From: Dunaliella salina
Lineage: Eukaryota > Chlorophyta > Chlorophyceae > Chlamydomonadales > Dunaliellaceae
Assembly (NCBI GenBank): GCA_002284615.2
Contig: MU069531.1
Location: forward strand, 2,045 to 13,872
Direction of reading: 5' to 3'
DNA length: 11,828 nucleotides
Part shown: positions 1 through 6,721 of the stretch, in pieces
Layout of the letters: each line of letters starts with the position of its first letter
Numbering within the stretch: the stretch's first letter is position 1
The notes under the pieces: model-generated
What the model was told of the DNA's origin: nothing
The model's database searches: none
What the model saw: the letters and a program-made list of their open reading frames with translations, nothing else
Position numbers and translations under genes: made by a program

Positions 1-321
1 CTCCTTGCAACCCCCAAGGCTAAGAGACTTACGTGCCTGAAGGTAAGGGTCCTAGATTGGAGCCACGTCACAGTGGCAGAGCACGATGATGCAGAAGGGG
101 AGAGCGCAAATTGACAGCAAGAGCCTCCTCAAAACCAGAGTTGCCAGGCACTTAGGTTTGTGAATGCCCAAGCGCACTCAGGACCTGAGGCAGTGGGACT
201 GGCTTACCCTTAATTGGCTGTGGATGAGATGGAGGGGTTGGAGGAGATGGGGCAGCATGAGGAGCGGTCTAGGCGTGGGGAGGAAGATGACGGGGCATTG
301 TTCATTTCACCACCCACAGGT
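1..321. other. Left-edge region without a recognisable gene
   Basis: No repeat array, RNA gene or recognisable coding sequence is visible here. A donor-like AAG|GTAAGG lies at 41-48 on the plus strand, so the first 42 bases could be the tail of an exon that starts outside the window; this is only a motif match. A plus-strand frame of 65 codons covers 214-411, but it starts at TTG, is rich in Glu/Gly/Met from a purine-rich stretch, and resembles nothing I know. I do not treat it as a gene. Confidence 0.5.
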
Positions 322-454
322 TTATTTCAAAGCTCGGTGAACAGCCATTCCTGCATGCGTTTGAACTTCAATTTTTTCCCAATGCGCTGCCAAGACGGGT
401 TGCACATTTGACCCGGAACCTGGTGAAGTTTGCCAATACATGTTGCTCTGTTTC
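322..454 (-). CDS. Candidate terminal exon, frame uncertain (hypothetical)
   Basis: On the minus strand this stretch starts after an acceptor-like GGTGAATGCAG and ends in GAAATAAACC, where the stop TAA overlaps an AATAAA polyadenylation-type hexamer. One frame runs from ATG at 441 to TAA at 322 and gives 39 residues ending THAGMAVHRALK. It stays open further upstream into the 24-bp array, as far as a TAG near 530. A second frame gives a basic peptide containing WQRIGKKLKFKRMQEWLF and stops at 327-329. A third ends at 368-370. All three have protein-like composition, and an A6 run in the middle could mark a frameshift. I recognise no family. If real, the 24-bp array to the right would lie in the upstream intron. 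Chance open frames of this length are common, so confidence is low. Confidence 0.2.
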
Positions 455-480
455 CTGCATTCACCTACTGGTAGCCTAGT

Positions 481-1079
481 TGTGTCTAGTGCAGGTTTGT
501 GGGCCCATGAGTGATGCCTACTGGGAGCCTATGAGTGATGCCTACTGGTAGCCTATTAGTGATGCCTACTGTGGGCCTATTAGTGATGCCTACTGTGGGC
601 CTATTAGTGATGCCTACTGGTAGTCTAGTTGTGTCTAGTGCAGGTTTGTGGGCCCATGAGGGATGCCTACTGGTAGCCTATTAGTGATGCCTACTGTGGG
701 CCTACTAGTGATGCCTACTGGTAGCCTACAGGTTGTGTCTAGTGCAGATTTGTGGGCCCATGAGTGATGCATACTGGAAGCCTATTAGTGATGCCTACTG
801 TGGGCCTATTAGTGATGCCTACTGGTAGTCTAGTTGTGTCTAGTGCAGGTTTGTGGGCCCATGAGTGATGCCTACTGTGGGCCTACTAGTGATGCCTACT
901 GGTAGCCTACAGGTTGTGTCTAGTGCAGATTTGTGGGCCCATGAGTGATGCTTACTGGAAGCCTATTAGTGATGCCTACTGTGGGCCTATTAGTGATGCC
1001 TACTGGTAGCCTACAGGTTGTGTCTAGTGCAGGTAGCCTATAGGTTGTGTTTAGTGCAGGTTTGTGGGCCCATGGGTGA
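481..1079. repeat. 24-bp minisatellite with higher-order linker units
   Basis: The basic unit resembles TAGTGATGCCTACTGTGGGC. The GTGATGCC motif recurs at 511, 535, 559, 583 and 607, exactly 24 bp apart. Runs of these units are broken by a linker (GTGTCTAGTGCAG followed by TTTGTGGGCCCATGAG) that starts at 482, 631, 735, 836, 916, 1020 and 1047. The spacings are therefore 149, 104, 101, 80, 104 and 27 bp, so the superunits contain different numbers of 24-bp units. Subtypes differ by TGGTAGCC versus TGTGGGCC in the middle. This pattern is typical of unequal crossing-over or replication slippage. No coding role is evident. Confidence 0.93.
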
Positions 1080-1395
1080 TGGCCCTTACTGGCTTCCTAA
1101 TATGGGCTCCTTGCAATGCACTGACCTTGACGACGTGACCTTGCAATGCATGTGACCTTTGGCTGCAGTGACTTTTCTGTTTCTTTTCTGTTTCCTTGCA
1201 AGGTTCCGGCAAAAAGATTGACGTGAGTGCCTAACAAAGTCAAAAAGATTGACATATGAGTCGTTAATAGTTTTGACGGCACAGAGAAATGTCAATTTCT
1301 TTGACAGCGCACATGTTAATCTCTTTGACGGCACACTCACCAATCTCTTTGACAGCGCACACGTCAGTCTTTTTGACGTCTTGTTTGGCTAGACA
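1080..1395. repeat. Second 24-bp array plus a 30-bp duplication
   Basis: CCTTGCAATGCA occurs at 1109 and 1139, a 30-bp duplication. Further right, TTTGAC followed by GGCACA or AGCGCACA recurs at 1272, 1300, 1324, 1348 and 1372: one 28-bp step, then three exact 24-bp steps. Related AAAAGATTGAC blocks sit near 1212 and 1242. Because 24 is divisible by three, the minus strand reads as an eight-residue peptide repeat containing CAVKEI, and a 62-codon minus frame spans 1264-1452. I consider that frame a by-product of the period. The sequence is unrelated to the 24-bp array on its left. Confidence 0.85.
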
Positions 1396-1503
1396 GTTGT
1401 TACACGCAATCAAAATGTGTGCCTGTGCAGGTATGTGCTGGCGCATGAACAAGACGTGCCTGGCTCTCCCTCAGGTAAAGTACATTCTCAATCACACATA
1501 AGC

Positions 1504-1836
1504 ATGATAGCACACCTGAAACATGTTTTCTTGGAGATTAGGCGGGCCCATCAAAGGAGTGTGTCTGGATTTTCCGTGCCTTTCTTTAATTATTCGCCAC
1601 TTGGGATACTGAATGGTCTTAAACACCATTGCTTGTTCAAAGGAAGAAAATTTCTTGCCCAGAATCTACTGTGTGCAAAAAAGAAAGATGGTCCAACTAG
1701 TTATCTAGCAAGGATCTCAACAAATGAATCCGTGCACACACATTGGAAGCCTGCAATTAATATTCAAAGGCTGGCCACTATTCTTTCCTCGAATACTGAG
1801 CTTGTGTCTGTCATGCTAACTTGTATAATACTTTGA
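1504..1836 (+). CDS. Hypothetical open frame, 110 residues, unsupported
   Basis: This is one of the longer frames lying outside any tandem repeat. The frame is open from about 1417, but its first ATG is at 1504. The product would start MIAHLKHVFLEIRRAHQ, have a Lys-rich middle (GRKFLAQNLLCAKKKDG) and end in a short hydrophobic tail (SVMLTCIIL) before TGA. I recognise no domain, signal peptide or family. A donor-like CAG|GTAAAG lies just upstream at 1475, and an acceptor-like tract lies just after the stop at 1860. The frame could therefore equally sit in an intron. Base composition does not differ visibly from its flanks. It is most likely a chance frame and is listed because nothing else occupies 1400-1840. 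Confidence 0.12.
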   Translation: MIAHLKHVFLEIRRAHQRSVSGFSVPFFNYSPLGILNGLKHHCLFKGRKFLAQNLLCAKKKDGPTSYLARISTNESVHTHWKPAINIQRLATILSSNTELVSVMLTCIIL

Positions 1837-1840
1837 CGCT

Positions 1841-2023
1841 GCTTTGATCTGTGCCTCTAGGAAGTGGTGGCCACGCTCTTTCCATGTGTTTGTGCTCATG
1901 ACCACAATCTGCTGACTTGTTTGTTCTTAATTTTTGCTCTGATGTGTGCCCCCAGGAAGCGGCGGCCATTATCCCACGCAGATGGGTCAACTAAAACGCA
2001 ACAGCGACCGCGTCTTGGTGAGT
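1841..2023 (+). other. Duplicated splice-acceptor block with a candidate 62-nt exon
   Basis: Two related blocks lie 95 bp apart. The first is TGATCTGTGCCTCTAG|GAAGTGGTGGCC (boundary at 1860/1861). The second is TGATGTGTGCCCCCAG|GAAGCGGCGGCC (boundary at 1955/1956). Both have a pyrimidine-rich tract ending in AG, as expected of 3' splice sites. After the second copy a consensus donor, CTTG|GTGAGT, begins at 2018 and delimits a 62-nt candidate exon at 1956-2017. Two frames are open across it: one reads KRRPLSHADGSTKTQQRPRL, the other SGGHYPTQMGQLKRNSDRVL. The third frame has a stop. I recognise neither peptide. The first copy has no obvious donor nearby and may be a decayed duplicate. Confidence 0.3.
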
Positions 2024-2104
2024 TGAGAATGAAAACAAAAGAAAACAGAAGGACGGGTGTGTAAAGGACGGGTGTGTAAACAAAGGATTGGTCAAACAAA
2101 TTGC

Positions 2105-2300
2105 AGACAGGTCCTTTAAGGTTCCCAAACCCATGGTCAGCAAGCTACCAAGTAGTCCCTCTAAAGAAGTGGAAGGTCCTCCAACAACTGTCTTGCTAGC
2201 TGCCCAATGGCTTGCTATCTACCCCAGAAGGTCCAGTTGCTTGCTAGCTTTCCCCACATAATCCAATGGCTTGCTTGCTCATCCAAGAGGTCCTCCTGAA
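2105..2300. repeat. Degenerate repeat of about 60 bp
   Basis: AGGTCC recurs at 2109, 2174, 2229 and 2288 (65, 55 and 59 bp apart). Between these lie recurring GCTTGCTAGC and CCAATGGCTTGCT blocks and C-rich segments such as TACCCCAGAAGG and TTTCCCCACATAA. The units are too diverged for a clean consensus. I read this as an old, decayed minisatellite. Confidence 0.5.
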
Positions 2301-2556
2301 AGACTTGGACGTCTCCCAGCAAATTGCTGGATACCTACCCAAACACAGGAGCAGACAGAAAGCGGCTCAGAGCTTTGTATTGAGGTTCAAGTCGGTTATG
2401 GATAAGCAAAAAAGCACAATTTTGAGTATGCATGCTCCGAACAGTGCTTGGAAACGCAGTTTTGGGCTTTCTTGTTTTGAAGGGAGATTGTCAATAATCT
2501 CTGATCCTCATGGCAGCCTTTGGTCTTATCTCTCCTTGATAGGTGTTGGCACGTGA
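2266..2556 (+). CDS. Hypothetical open frame, 96 residues, unsupported
   Basis: The ATG at 2266 opens a 96-residue frame that begins at the right edge of the degenerate 60-bp repeat and ends at TGA in 2554-2556. The N-terminal part (MACLLIQEVLLKDLDVSQQ) could form a helix. The middle is basic (KHRSRQKAAQSFVLRFKSVM) and the end is unremarkable. There is no recognised domain or membrane segment. An acceptor-like CTTGATAG|GTG sits near the end, at about 2540. A frame of this size is not unusual by chance, so this is recorded only as the largest frame in an otherwise empty stretch. Confidence 0.12.
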   Translation: MACLLIQEVLLKDLDVSQQIAGYLPKHRSRQKAAQSFVLRFKSVMDKQKSTILSMHAPNSAWKRSFGLSCFEGRLSIISDPHGSLWSYLSLIGVGT

Positions 2557-3145
2557 GATTCGATTCGACACTGATGCCTTACTTGTTTATTGTGATCTGC
2601 GTTAGTGCAAAGCAATGCCTGCAATGCTATCAAGTAGGCGATAAAAAAAATAACTGGCTCTGTTTACTTAGACAAATGTATATGTGTAACAGGAAGTGAG
2701 GCAATTTGGCATTTTGATAAGTGTCTCATCAGATCCCCATCCTTGCCTTTGTTGCATCAATTTCTTAAATATGGAACAAGCTTCCTCCTTGACAGCCTTA
2801 AGCACAGTAGCTTCCCGTCCAGTGAACAGCTTTTATATCAAATAAGGCTCTTGCCTTGGGTATGAACCCTTTTTCACCTTCCCTCCAATGCTCTGCATCA
2901 AGGTTTTTTCCTTGCACCCGCAGCAGGCGCATTCATGTGTGTTTGCACAAGGTTTCAATTGGTTTGAGCGCTCAGCCAGAAAGGTTGGCTGCTCGGTTTT
3001 TCTCTTGTAAACCAGAATGTCATGTTGATGAGGTGAAATTCTGGATTGGATGAATTGCAGAACACCTTTCCCTTGTTTATCGCTATGGATGAGATCAAGT
3101 GCTTACGGTAGGGGACCTTGATTATTATGAATATTTATCCCTTTT
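2557..3145. other. Single-copy region without a recognisable gene
   Basis: I see no array, inverted repeat, RNA gene or convincing exon here. A 65-codon plus-strand frame at 2856-3053 (MGMNPFSPSLQCSASRFF at its start) matches nothing I know. The sequence is moderately AT-rich, with a short A run near 2643-2650. Confidence 0.5.
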
Positions 3146-3150
3146 CAAAG

Positions 3151-3256
3151 GGTGCGTAATGGGGCGTAATGAGGCCGAAAATTTCAGGGAGGTGCGGAGA
3201 GGTGTGCAATGGTGCGGAAAAAAACTCTGAGCAAAGTGCGTAATGATGCGTAATGG
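3151..3256. repeat. Paired GCGTAATG motif repeats
   Basis: GTGCGTAATG followed closely by GCGTAATG occurs twice, at 3152-3171 and 3236-3255, 84 bp apart. Between them is a GGTGCGG / GGTGTGCAATGG / GGTGCGG series. The block looks like a short, partly decayed G-rich minisatellite. No function can be assigned. Confidence 0.6.
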
Positions 3257-3339
3257 AAAAATTCAATCCAAAACATTTGGGGGTGCGTCGTGGTCAGTCC
3301 TCTGCGGTCGTTCTGTCTTTTATTATTCATCATTACCGC

Positions 3340-4090
3340 CCAACTCTTGCTGCAGGTGCACCTTTGCCATAGCCACATCGGAAATTGTAGGATCAAAGCA
3401 CTTTCAGTCAAAACAGCTGCCTGCTGGACTCACTCACTCTTTCCCTTGCTGCTTACTGCTTTTTGCAGGTGTGCTGGTGCTGTGGCACTCCGGGATGCAG
3501 GAGCAAAACACCTTGTATCAAAATGGCCGCCTGGTTTACTCACCCTCTCTCCCACTGCTTGCTGTTTGCTGCGGGTGAACCGGTGCCATGGCGCTCCGAG
3601 GGGCAGCTATCAGAGGCGAATCACCCTCAGTCAGAACAACTGGCTGCTAGGCTCACTCACCTTTGCCTTCACTGCTCGCTGTTTGCTGCAGGTGTGCTGT
3701 TGCCATGGCACTCCATGAGGCATGTCACGGTAGCAAAACCCCTTGGGACAAGACGGCTGCCTGCTTGCTGTTTGCTGCAGGTGTGCTGTTGCCATGGCAC
3801 TCCATGAGGCATGTTACGATAGCAAAAGCCCTTGAGTCAAAACAGCTGCCTGCTTGCTGTTTGCTGCAGGTGTGCTGTTGCCATGGCACTCCACGAGGTA
3901 TGTTACGGTAGCAAAACCCCTCGAGTCAAAACAGCTGCCTGCTTGCTGTTTGCTGCAGGCGTGCTGTTGCCATGGCACTTTGCAAGGCATGTTACGATAG
4001 CAAAAACCCTTGAGTCAAAGGGCTGCCAGCTTGACTCATGCTGTCTTCCACTGCCTGCTGCTTGCCTCAGGTGCACTGGTGCCATGGCGC
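3340..4090 (+). repeat. 89-117 bp tandem array of splice-acceptor-like units
   Basis: Eight units share a module reading roughly GCTTGCTGTTTGCTGCAG|GTGTGCTG, followed by TTGCCATGGCACTCC. The CAG boundaries fall at 3355, 3468, 3691, 3780, 3869, 3958 and 4070; the unit near 3574 has lost its AG. The middle steps are exactly 89 bp, and the outer steps are 106-117 bp because the units there contain extra CTCACTCACTC-type sequence. Each unit therefore holds a pyrimidine-rich tract, a CAG and a GCCATGG start-codon-like context. Plus-strand frames with Cys/His-rich peptides (AACLLFAAGVLLPWH) are created by the repetition. The central 89-bp units are very alike, which suggests recent amplification. 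Confidence 0.92.
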
Positions 4091-4127
4091 ACCTGGGGCG
4101 GTGTTCCTGCTGTGCAAGGCCCATGAG
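4071..4127 (+). CDS. Candidate 57-nt exon at the junction of two arrays
   Basis: The exon is bounded by GCCTCAG| on the left and GAG|GTAAGC on the right, both close to consensus. Its length, 57, is a multiple of three. Two frames are open across it. One reads VHWCHGAPGAVFLLCKAHE. The other contains an ATG at 4084 in a strong GCCATGG context and reads MAHLGRCSCCARPM, with two bases of the next codon left over. The second frame continues in phase into the candidate exon at 4788. The left half of the exon is the last unit of the acceptor array and the right half is the first unit of the donor array, so the arrays may have grown from the two boundaries of this exon. No homology is recognised. The evidence is motif-based only. 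Confidence 0.27.
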
Positions 4128-4485
4128 GTAAGCATGTACCTATGTTCCTGCTGTGCAAGGCCCATGAGGTGAGCATGTACGTATGTTCCTGCTGTGCAAG
4201 GCCCATGAGGTAAGCATGTACGCATGTTCCTTCTGTGCAAGGCCCATGAGGTAAGCATGTGTGCATATTTCTGCTGTACAAGGCCAGTGTATGCATTTCC
4301 CTGCTGCGGAAGGCCCATGAGGTGCGCATGTGCGCATGTTCCTGCTGTAAGACTAGGCCCATGAGGACAACATGTATGCATGTTCCTGCTGTATGAGGCC
4401 TACGTAAGCATTTTCCTGCCGCCCAAGGCCAGTGAGGTGCGCGTGTTCCTGCTGCACAAAGCCCATGAGGTGAGCATGCATGCAT
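4101..4485 (+). repeat. 41-bp tandem array of splice-donor-like units
   Basis: About ten units follow the pattern TGTTCCTGCTGTGCAAGGCC, then CATGAG|GTAAGCATGTA. Starts at 4103, 4144, 4185, 4226 and 4267 are exactly 41 bp apart; later units are 29-44 bp and more diverged. Strong donor motifs (GAG|GTAAGC or GAG|GTGAGC) begin at 4128, 4169, 4210, 4251 and 4470. The remaining units have GTGCGC or have lost the site. The minus strand across the array is open for up to 173 codons, giving a repeated peptide like SWALHSRN. I regard that as a by-product of stop-free units, not a protein. Confidence 0.92.
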
Positions 4486-4787
4486 GCGCACAAGGGATGG
4501 CATCTTGAATGGCACCTGAGCTACAATTTTGTGTTTATGTTGGCTGGGCTGCGCCAAAATCCGTTTCTGTGTGAATGGTACGAGTCAGCAGTTTCAATCA
4601 TGAGTGCAAGAGAAAGTTTGAAAGCTCCGCCTTTGAGTTGAAAAGCGCAGCAGATAAAGATGATACCCTGAAGAAACCTACAAACAGTAGGGAATCTTTT
4701 TCCTCCGGGTGTTCTGTAATCGCCCATTAGGAAGTACCCCAAGCTGGCAGGAAGATCTGTAGATGACCTCTGGGGGCTTGTGTGCAG
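4486..4787. other. Spacer without a recognisable gene
   Basis: This stretch has no array. A 73-codon minus-strand frame (4521-4742, beginning MGYFLMGDYRTPGGKRFPTV) matches no family I know. On the plus strand the segment ends in TGTGCAG at 4781-4787, which serves as the acceptor of the next candidate exon. If that exon is real, this segment is the right half of an intron spanning 4128-4787. Confidence 0.35.
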
Positions 4788-4929
4788 ATTCCTACAGAAA
4801 AACGGGCTTGAAAATGTTGCGTTTCTTGGAAGAGAGGTGATAAAGGTTATTCATTTTCTAAGGGAGTTTCTGAATCTCAAGGATGTCATTTCAGAAATGT
4901 CTGCCCTTCCATCCAGTGCACACTTCTGG
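4788..4929 (+). CDS. Candidate 142-nt exon
   Basis: The exon is delimited by GGGGGCTTGTGTGCAG| and TTCTGG|GTGAGC. The frame is open throughout. It includes FLQKNGLENVAFLGREVIKV, then IHFLREFLNLKDVISEMSAL, then a Pro/Ser turn and AHFW. Alternating hydrophobic and charged residues suggest helices. There is no recognised family. It accepts the frame of the 57-nt candidate exon (two bases plus one complete an Arg codon) and ends in phase 0, which suits the open frame of the candidate exon at 5639. If the donor is not used, the same frame reads on to a stop at 5091, giving a continuous frame of 103 codons from 4780 that begins with GTG. Chance alone would leave one frame of 142 nt open fairly often, so this is suggestive only. 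Confidence 0.25.
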
Positions 4930-5129
4930 GTGAGCAAGGTGTGGCATTTCAAAGGGTGGAAAACAGAGGTACAGACAGCTAAATCATTGGATGCTCTTGT
5001 TTTGCTCAGTCTCTTGTGCAAGCGCACATGGCATTCATTGTTCGCATTGTTTTTATGCGGCATTACTGGTGACGCCCAGCAAAGGGCATGATGAAGGGTG
5101 TGACTCACTGCCCAATGCAGCAAGGGACG

Positions 5130-5635
5130 CAAGGTTGCGTCAGACCAGCATGCTTGGCATGATGTGTGATGTATCAGACCAGTGTGTTTGGCGTGATGCC
5201 TCAGACCAGTGTGCCTGGCTCACACTGGCTGCCTTTGGCGTTGGGTCAGACGGGTCTGACCCAATGCCCAAGGCAGACAAGCGTGAGCCTTGATGCGTCG
5301 GACCAGCGTGCGTGGCGTGATGTTTTGGACCAGCGTGTTTGGGGTGATGCATCAGACCAGCGTGCTTGGCGTCATGCATCAAACCAGCGTGCCTGACGTG
5401 GTGCTTTGGACCAGTGTGCTGGGCGTGATTACTCAGACCTGCGTGCTTGCATGATGTGTCGGACCAGTGTGCTTGGCATGATGGGTATGTCAGACCTGCG
5501 TGCGTGGCATGATGGATTTTTCAGACCGGTGTGCTCGGCATGATGGATTTGTCAGACCAGCGTGCTTGGCATGATGGATTTTTCAGACCGGTGTGCTTGG
5601 CACGATGCGTTAGGCAAGTGTGCTTGGCATAACTG
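5130..5635. repeat. 27/31-bp minisatellite
   Basis: The unit resembles CAGACCAGCGTGCTTGGC, then RTGATG and a variable tail. Unit starts are 5141, 5175 and 5202; then, after an inserted hairpin, 5299, 5326, 5353, 5380, 5407, 5434 and 5460, almost all 27 bp apart; then 5491, 5522, 5553 and 5584, exactly 31 bp apart; and a decayed unit near 5612. The 31-bp form carries an ATTTTT/ATTTGT tail after GATGG. Repeated Ser-Asp-Gln-Arg-Ala-Trp and His-Ala-Gly peptides in the two strands follow from the 27-bp (nine-codon) period. In the tentative exon model this array lies inside the 4930-5638 intron. Confidence 0.92.
5217..5289. repeat. Hairpin-forming inverted repeat inside the 27-bp array
   Basis: The core is TTGGGTCAGA-CGGG-TCTGACCCAA at 5241-5264, ten perfect pairs around a 4-base loop. 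Pairing extends outward: 5231-5250 against 5255-5274 matches at 18 of 20 positions, with one of the two differences a possible G-U pair. The outermost GGCTCAC and GTGAGCC also pair, giving arms of about 34 bases. Array units stop on the left and resume on the right of it, so it appears to be an insertion or an inverted duplication within the array. Confidence 0.85.
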
Positions 5636-5638
5636 CAG

Positions 5639-5729
5639 GTGTTTGGCGGCGGAGGAGATGGAGCTGCATACTTGCCTGCTGCATGTCGTGCGGGCGAGGT
5701 GGTGTGGAGTAGAGGTCTCTTGCGCAAAG
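5639..5729 (+). CDS. Candidate 91-nt exon with strong splice boundaries
   Basis: The left boundary is AACTGCAG| at 5638 and the right boundary is CGCAAAG|GTGAGTACC, a near-perfect donor beginning at 5730. The segment is more GC-rich than its flanks. Two frames are open. Frame 1 starts VFGGGGDGAAYLPAACRAGE and ends GLLRK with one base left over. Frame 2 reads CLAAEEMELHTCLLHVVRAR and ends in SCAK; without splicing it runs on to a stop at about 5861. The third frame has a stop. Frame 1 joins in phase with the candidate exon at 4788-4929 across an intron at 4930-5638, which would consist largely of the 27/31-bp array. I recognise no domain. The polypyrimidine tract before the CAG is weak, which counts against it. 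Confidence 0.28.
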
Positions 5730-5735
5730 GTGAGT

Positions 5736-5900
5736 ACCAGCGGTGCCCTTGACTTGGTGAATAGTGCACCTGCAAAGAAGGAAGGGCTTTTGCTGAGGGC
5801 GGCTCTTGCCAGGCGCTGGAAAAAAGATAGAAGAAGTGAAACTTATGATGCGAAGGCCTGACGGCTTATACGACATGTTTGAATATTTTAAACTAAATAA
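5736..5900. other. Spacer without a clear feature
   Basis: There is no repeat or RNA gene here. A plus-strand frame continuing from 5639 (LLLRAALARRWKKDRRSE near its end) stops at 5861. On the splicing model this is the start of an intron. Confidence 0.35.
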
Positions 5901-6015
5901 CCAGAGGGGGGTAACCGTTGTTTGGACTTCAAGAGGCTATACCTCAAAAACGCATCGATGATCCATGACCAAATCCGTTTCATTGCAAAGAGGACTTCAG
6001 GTCCCAAAATTTTCG
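5901..6015 (+). repeat. Dispersed repeat, left copy (direct partner at 8459-8583)
   Basis: CCAGAGGGGGGTAACC, then ACTTCAAGAGGC, CTCAAAAAC, TTTCATTGCAAAG and the closing AATTTTCGGTC all match, in order and orientation, the copy at 8459-8583. The region between CTCAAAAAC and TTTCATTGCAAAG is more diverged. This copy directly abuts the left inverted arm. It looks like part of a dispersed non-coding repeat family. Confidence 0.75.
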
Positions 6016-6700
6016 GTCATTCAGGAGGGTAAAAAAAGAAGAGGACGTCATGTCAAAATTTTGGGCGGGACCCCCCTGACCCACCCACCACCCTCAAAGT
6101 CCCCCTTCCAGTGCCCCAATCCAGACAAAAAGGGTACCAATCTGCTCCTCTTTAAATTCCTCATCCACCTGCATACTAATTGCAATCAAATGTTGGGTTG
6201 GAGCAGAGTTATTGGGCAAAAACTGGGGAATGGACGCACGTGCAAACCTGCCCCTCCAGGCACCCACAACTGGCTTGCGAGTTCATAAATTGAACTTCTG
6301 ACTTCACCATGTAAGGACTTATTACACCTTGGCTATATTATGGAAGTTTGGATTTGTTTGCTGCATGTTTGCCTCCACACCCCGAGCAGCCTACACCATG
6401 GGCATGTGGTACTGACTCTGATTCATGCACAGAGACCCCCCCTTTTACTCAATTTTCTCAGAAAGGGTGCCAATCGACAGTTCTCGAGCTGAGGAATCCG
6501 ATGGTATGTTTATAATCCTGTAGAAGTAGCTCAGAAAAAATATGGAAGGGGGGTTCCAAAAAGTCGGAACCCCCCTCAGCCACCCACCACCCCCGACCCT
6601 CTCCGATTGGACCCATATATATACCAATCGATAGCTCTCGATCTCAAGAGTTGGAATACATAGTTTTTTTTCACATTGACACATGACGTCCTAAAGTTAT
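6000..6700 (+). mobile_element. Left arm of a long inverted repeat (possible fold-back element)
   Basis: This arm aligns collinearly with the reverse complement of 7384-8095. Shared landmarks in order are TTCCAGTGYCC, AAAGGGTAYCAA, CTGCTCCTCTTT, ACCTGCATACT, GCAGAGTTAT, CACCCACAACTGGCTTGCGA, TTTGCTGCATGTTT, CCTTTTACTCAATTT, GGGTGCCAATCGACAG and, at the inner end, ATTGACAC followed by CGTCC. The arms are clearly diverged, with many substitutions and small indels. The arm contains two direct copies of a CCAATCGAYAGYTCTCGA motif (about 6469 and 6623) and C-rich blocks at about 6070 and 6563. It encodes no recognisable transposase. It may be a fold-back or MITE-like element, or two independent opposite insertions of one repeat. 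Confidence 0.8.
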
Positions 6701-6721
6701 GCAGACTGGGGCCTCCTGGGT

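Noticed and set aside
4036..4557. 173-codon minus-strand reading frame with a His/Cys-rich peptide repeat
   Set aside because: It lies almost wholly on the 41-bp array, whose units lack stops in several frames. The unit lengths vary by amounts that are not multiples of three, so the repeat peptide changes frame. No family is recognised.
5130..5635. CRISPR-like array
   Set aside because: The units are contiguous tandem repeats of 27-31 bp with no unique spacers, the context is eukaryotic, and there are no cas genes.
6600..6640. TATATATA motif near 6615 as a promoter TATA box
   Set aside because: It lies inside the inverted-repeat arm, with no adjacent gene or other promoter element. The AT run is too short to be informative.
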